From contig JASXTE010000002.1 in the NCBI GenBank assembly GCA_030280995.1, positions 42,306,683-42,370,682 of the forward strand: a stretch of DNA of 64,000 nucleotides, written 5' to 3'. Position numbers and translations under genes: made by a program. The notes beneath the pieces were generated by a model. That model worked only from the letters and a program-made list of their open reading frames with translations, made no database searches and was not told the DNA's origin. Shown one piece after another: positions 60,571 to 64,000 of the stretch. Each line of letters starts with the position of its first letter. Within the stretch, counting starts at the first letter, position 1. Origin of the DNA: Hemileia vastatrix. Taxonomy: Eukaryota > Basidiomycota > Pucciniomycetes > Pucciniales > Zaghouaniaceae.

Positions 60571-62014
60571 CAAGGATCTGTTAGTCCTCCAAGACTTTAA
60601 ACTGGCTACTGTTCAAGACTTTCCTTAAGGTTTTTATACGAATTTTCGAGCTGTTAGTCCTCCAAGACTTTAAACTGGCTACTGTTCAAGACTTTCCTTA
60701 AGGTTTTTATACGAATTTTGGATCTGTTAGTCCTCCAAGACTTTAAACTGGCTACTCTTCAAGACGTTCTTTAAGCTTTTTACACGTATTTTGGATCTGT
60801 TAGTCCTCCAAGACTTTAAACTGGCTAATTTTCAAGACTATCGTTAAAATTTTTTTATTGGATTTGTTAGGTCCACCCAGACCTTAAACTGGACTGTTAT
60901 CAAGCTGTTGGGTCCACCATGACCTAAAACTGGATTTCTTATCGATTAAATGTTTGGTCCACCATGACTTTAAACTGGTAGTTCATTCATTGTTTAGTCC
61001 ACTATGACTTTAAACTGGAAAATTAATATCTGCAGGATAATTCAACATTCATTGGACCACTATGGCCTTATACTGGATTACTTGTCGATCAAATGTTTGG
61101 TCCACTATGACATTAAACTGGATTAACAAATTTATTCAATCTTTGGTCAAGCCTAGGCCTTACTTAGGAATATATCAAGTTATTTATGCACCTAAACGAT
61201 CTTTGGTCCACCAAGACCATAAACTGGCAATCGATTATATGTTTGGTCTACCAAGACTTTAAATTGGAATGTCAATCTTGTTTGGATAATTCAATTCAAT
61301 CTTTTAATTTATCACTGTCCATTATGACTCTAAACTGGTTATTCAACTATTTCTGGAATTGGGTGCTGATAAGCTTTAGGAGGTTAAAATTTTAGGTGGT
61401 GATGATGCTATGGAAAGCATAATGGTTAATTAGATGAAATTTGTGGCGCTTTAACATGGTCTAAAGTTAATATTATTATTGGAAGCCTGGCAAAAGTATT
61501 TTATGGGTTTGCTGTATAGCAAAGTTTGAAAAATTGTGATGAAGGAATCAGAAGTTAGGATGGTAGTTGGATTTTAGGGAATGATTTTTTTTTAGTGCCT
61601 CATAGTTAGGCCATTTTTTTTTGGTGTGAAGCTTGGAGGACCTTATGGCGAGATTGGAATCATAGAATTCGGCTCAGTGGGGGGCCCTATGAGGTTGGAA
61701 TCAGGAGTATTCGGCTCATAGGAAGATCCACTCTCTCAATGCTGTGACAAGAAGGAAGACTGGTATATGGGAGTCTGAAGGGATTCAAACCTTGCTCTCA
61801 GTAGTGGAATCATCACAAGATTTATATTATTTTATTTTATGTTATATCAAGCCAGAGAAGAAGAAAGAACGTTTTTTTTATTATAAAGATTTATAAGAAG
61901 ACCAGCTAAAACAAATTTATCAAATTATTTTATTAGACAAGATAATTCTTTTGGAATTTCTCAACCACTTATGCAAAGTTTTAAGAATGGGGACATTCTC
62001 GATTGGAGGGAGGA
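60571..62014 (+). repeat. TAAACTGG hairpin array and end of the A3 3' region
   Basis: Hairpins from 60580 to about 61340, fewer of the 75-bp type than A2. Then conserved non-coding sequence to the polypurine tract GGAGGGAGGA (62005-62014). Confidence 0.82.
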
Positions 62015-63192
62015 TGTGGTAGCCTAAAGTTTAGTACGGCACCTAAGTATGTAAATGGAGTTATTACGGCATGCAAGATTGGTGTTATTATTTTTTTATA
62101 AAAGGGTTTTATTTAATTTATTTGAGTTTTAAATATGAAGAAATTGGTCACGAGCGAATGCCTACACGAAAACAATTTATTTTACGGAGAAAACTTATTT
62201 TTACGGTCTAAAAAATTTATAAGTATTAAGTCGAGTCACTCAAGAACCTTGGGAAATTTTCCCAGAATTTTTACTATTTTTCTTATATTTTTAAATGAAT
62301 TTTAAAGTTTTATAGAAATATTTACGTTTTCAAAAATTACTTAACTTTGATGAATTTTCACGGGGTAATTAGAGCTGCGCAGGCTACGAAAATTAGTTTG
62401 GTATGTAAAGGGGAAGTAGCTCTATTATGTGTAATTTTTCTAGATTTTTTATTATAGTTTTAAGGTTCTAAATTGAGTCCGGAAGTCCGGACGGACTCCG
62501 TTTCGACTCCGTACGGACTCCGTACGGACTCCGCTTTGACTCCGTACGGACTCCGTACGGACTCCGTTCCGGCTCCGTACGGACTCCGTACGGGCTCCGG
62601 ATTGACTCTGGAAGAGCTCTGGAGGGGAAAACTTAGGCACGTGACTAGGAATACTTAAGCGCTTCTCAAACTCGAAATTGAGAGGGGGGACACATCATAC
62701 AGCTTAATCATTGACCACCACAGTCTCATTTTTTATTACTCAACAAATTAAAATAACTTGTAATACCCTTATAACATTATTATTTTTTACATAACATCTT
62801 AGAAATACAATTCAACAGTTTAAATCACACTTCATATAGGGTATCTTTAGAAAGGTCTTCGTCACTGGGACTTGATTATTGCTGTCTCATAAAAATTAAA
62901 AATATTATAAAAACATAAAAGTCAATCTTTTCAGATCTTTCACTGGTACACCTTAATTGTTGTTATCAGTATTTCTTTATCAACAGCCACAATCATTTAA
63001 TCTCAATAAGCGTTAATTATTTTAGAGTTTCATTATTTTTTATTAATCAGATCTAAGTAGATTGGTTAGCTTAGTGATTTAGAATTCCCATTTTGTTATT
63101 TTTATTGGAAGGACGGGGTTTTCAGCTAAATCCACATATCTCCTCCGGATTCTGCTTACAGCAAGGCGACTGTAAGAGTTTACCTTACCATA
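62015..63192 (+). repeat. 3' LTR of A3
   Basis: Same as 52394-53571; no difference noticed on reading. Followed by TSD CCGT and H0 integrase. Confidence 0.93.
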
Positions 63193-63196
63193 CCGT

Positions 63197-63875
63197 ATTG
63201 AAAGTTGGATCAAAGGTTAGGGTAGCAACCCCATATTATCCTGAAGCTGAAGGCATGGTTGAAAGAGGGCATCAAGTTATCAAGGATGCTTTAGTTAAAA
63301 TGTGTGGGACATGTGCCAAAAAGTGGAGGCACTATTTACCTTTAGTTTTATTTGCTGATTGAATCACTGCCAAAAGGACAATTGGATTTTCACCTTATGA
63401 ACTTGTTTTTGGACAGAAAGCAGTTTTACAGGTTGATTTAGAAGCTGAATCATATCTTGGAGTTGACTGGGACATGGTCGAAACTACTGAAGAATTATTG
63501 TGTGCAAGAATGATGCAGCTAGAAAAGAAAGAAGAATATTTAGAAAAGGCATATTCGCGGATGATGAAGATCCGAAATCAATCAGTTAGATATTGGGATG
63601 AACGGTTGGCACATCTATTAAGGAAACCTTTGAACCCAGGTGATATGGTCCTGGTGTATAATAAAAGTCTAGAGAGTCAATGGGGGAAAATTTTTGCAGA
63701 TAGGTGGAATGGACTGTATAAAGTTAAGCAGCAAGTTTCTGGCGGTTCATATGTGTTAGAAGAGTTGGATGGAGTTGTATTGAAGAAGAGGGTAGAGGCC
63801 AATCAAGTGAAGCGGTTCTATCCTAGAGGCACCAGGAGTGCCAAAGTCTACCTCCGCAATGAGGATAAACTATGA
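63197..63875 (+). pseudogene. pol: Integrase C-terminus of H0
   Basis: Resumes H0 integrase: KVGSKVRVATPYYPEAEGMV, an in-frame TGA at 63359 (CGA in A2), then GFSPYELVFGQKAV, SVRYWDERLAHLLRKPLNPG, VLEELDGVVLKKRVEANQVK and the end YLRNEDKL, encoded by the first 3' hairpin. It has more substitutions than A2 or A3, in keeping with its age. Confidence 0.88.
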
Positions 63876-64000
63876 TATTGACAAAATTTTATGGCAACCT
63901 CCACAATGAGGATAAACTATGATGTTTATAAAAATCTTATCAACGTCCGCAATGAGGATAAACTATCTTCCTTTTATCAAAATACTTTACTGTCGTTACA
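63851..64000 (+). repeat. Start of the H0 3' hairpin region
   Basis: Three CCTC/GAGG-type units (63851, 63898 and about 63942), GAGGATAAACTA each, then AT-rich sequence to the window edge. The rest of H0 lies outside. Confidence 0.8.

Larger units (their letters stand above)
52394..63192 (+). mobile_element. A3: complete, very young family-A Gypsy element, same type as A2
   Basis: 10,799 bp. LTRs 52394-53571 and 62015-63192, both 1,178 bp with no difference seen by eye. TSD CCGT. Two open ORFs as in A2. Inserted in the integrase gene of H0. Compared with A2, differences inside the ORFs are substitutions and in-frame length changes. Confidence 0.93.
867..64000 (+). mobile_element. H0: old Ty3/Gypsy family-A element, host of the whole nest
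   Basis: Its parts read in the order LTR, primer-binding site, gag, zinc knuckle, protease, RT, RNase H, integrase, 3' hairpin region once five insertions are skipped (2671-6760, 7040-34610, 37779-50452, 52394-63192, and a foldback repeat inside the LTR). The 3' LTR lies beyond the window. Breaks include an ATG-to-ACG change at the Gag start (1992), in-frame stops in gag, RNase H and integrase, and several CGA-to-TGA changes. It is the oldest layer because everything else sits inside it. Only about 8 kb of the window is H0's own sequence. Confidence 0.85.

Overview
The window looks like repeat-rich DNA of a filamentous fungus, most likely a basidiomycete; a rust-like, transposon-swollen genome is one possibility. 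The grounds are Ty3/Gypsy pol genes of fungal type, a PIF/Harbinger SANT-type gene with short GT..AG introns, Zn2Cys6-like cysteine patterns, and AT-rich sequence. I found no ordinary host gene, rRNA, tRNA gene or CRISPR array. Essentially the whole window is a Russian-doll nest of transposable elements, and target-site duplications (TSDs) let the order be read.

Layout. (1) The host of the nest is an old plus-strand Ty3/Gypsy element, called H0 here. It starts with an LTR (867-1816), is cut into pieces, and runs off the right edge at 64000. Its own pieces are LTR/leader/gag 867-2670, gag 6766-7039, gag-protease-RT 34615-37778, RT-RNase H-integrase 50454-52393 and integrase end 63197-63875. 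(2) Into H0 went: a palindrome-bounded foldback repeat (1-866); a PIF/Harbinger-like DNA transposon (2671-6760) that carries a second foldback copy; a minus-strand relative (A-minus, 7040-34610, TSD GTGG); a minus-strand element of a related family (C, 37779-50452); and a young plus-strand copy (A3, 52394-63192, TSD CCGT). (3) Into A-minus went a chromodomain Gypsy element (B, 10623-20349, TSD GGTAT) and another plus-strand copy (A2, 23020-34071, TSD CCGA).

How the parts work. Families A and C share primer-binding site, polypurine tract, Gag, protease, RT, RNase H and integrase, but have different LTRs. In H0, A-minus and C, Gag-protease and RT-integrase are in different frames, joined by a -1 frameshift site (U-UUU-UUG or U-UUU-UUA, stop codon three bases on). 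A two-helix stem-loop follows at a constant 9-base spacing, and its pairing is preserved by compensatory changes between A and C. A2 and A3 differ: zinc knuckle and protease are replaced by an acidic, membrane-like tail, yet their LTRs are nearly identical and both ORFs are open, so they probably moved with proteins supplied in trans. B is a separate chromovirus with Gag, protease, RT, RNase H, DD35E integrase and C-terminal chromodomain.

The most unusual content is RNA-like structure. Families A and C are filled with dozens of copies of a small hairpin (4-bp stem, 6-base loop, then TAAACTG/TAAACTA). It occurs in coding and non-coding DNA and its stem changes in a covarying way. Their 3' regions also hold three larger conserved stem-loops. 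Element C in addition carries two broken antisense genes with Zn2Cys6-like cysteine patterns, one apparently with an intron. All coordinates and comparisons are from reading the sequence by eye; no alignment, folding or database search was run.
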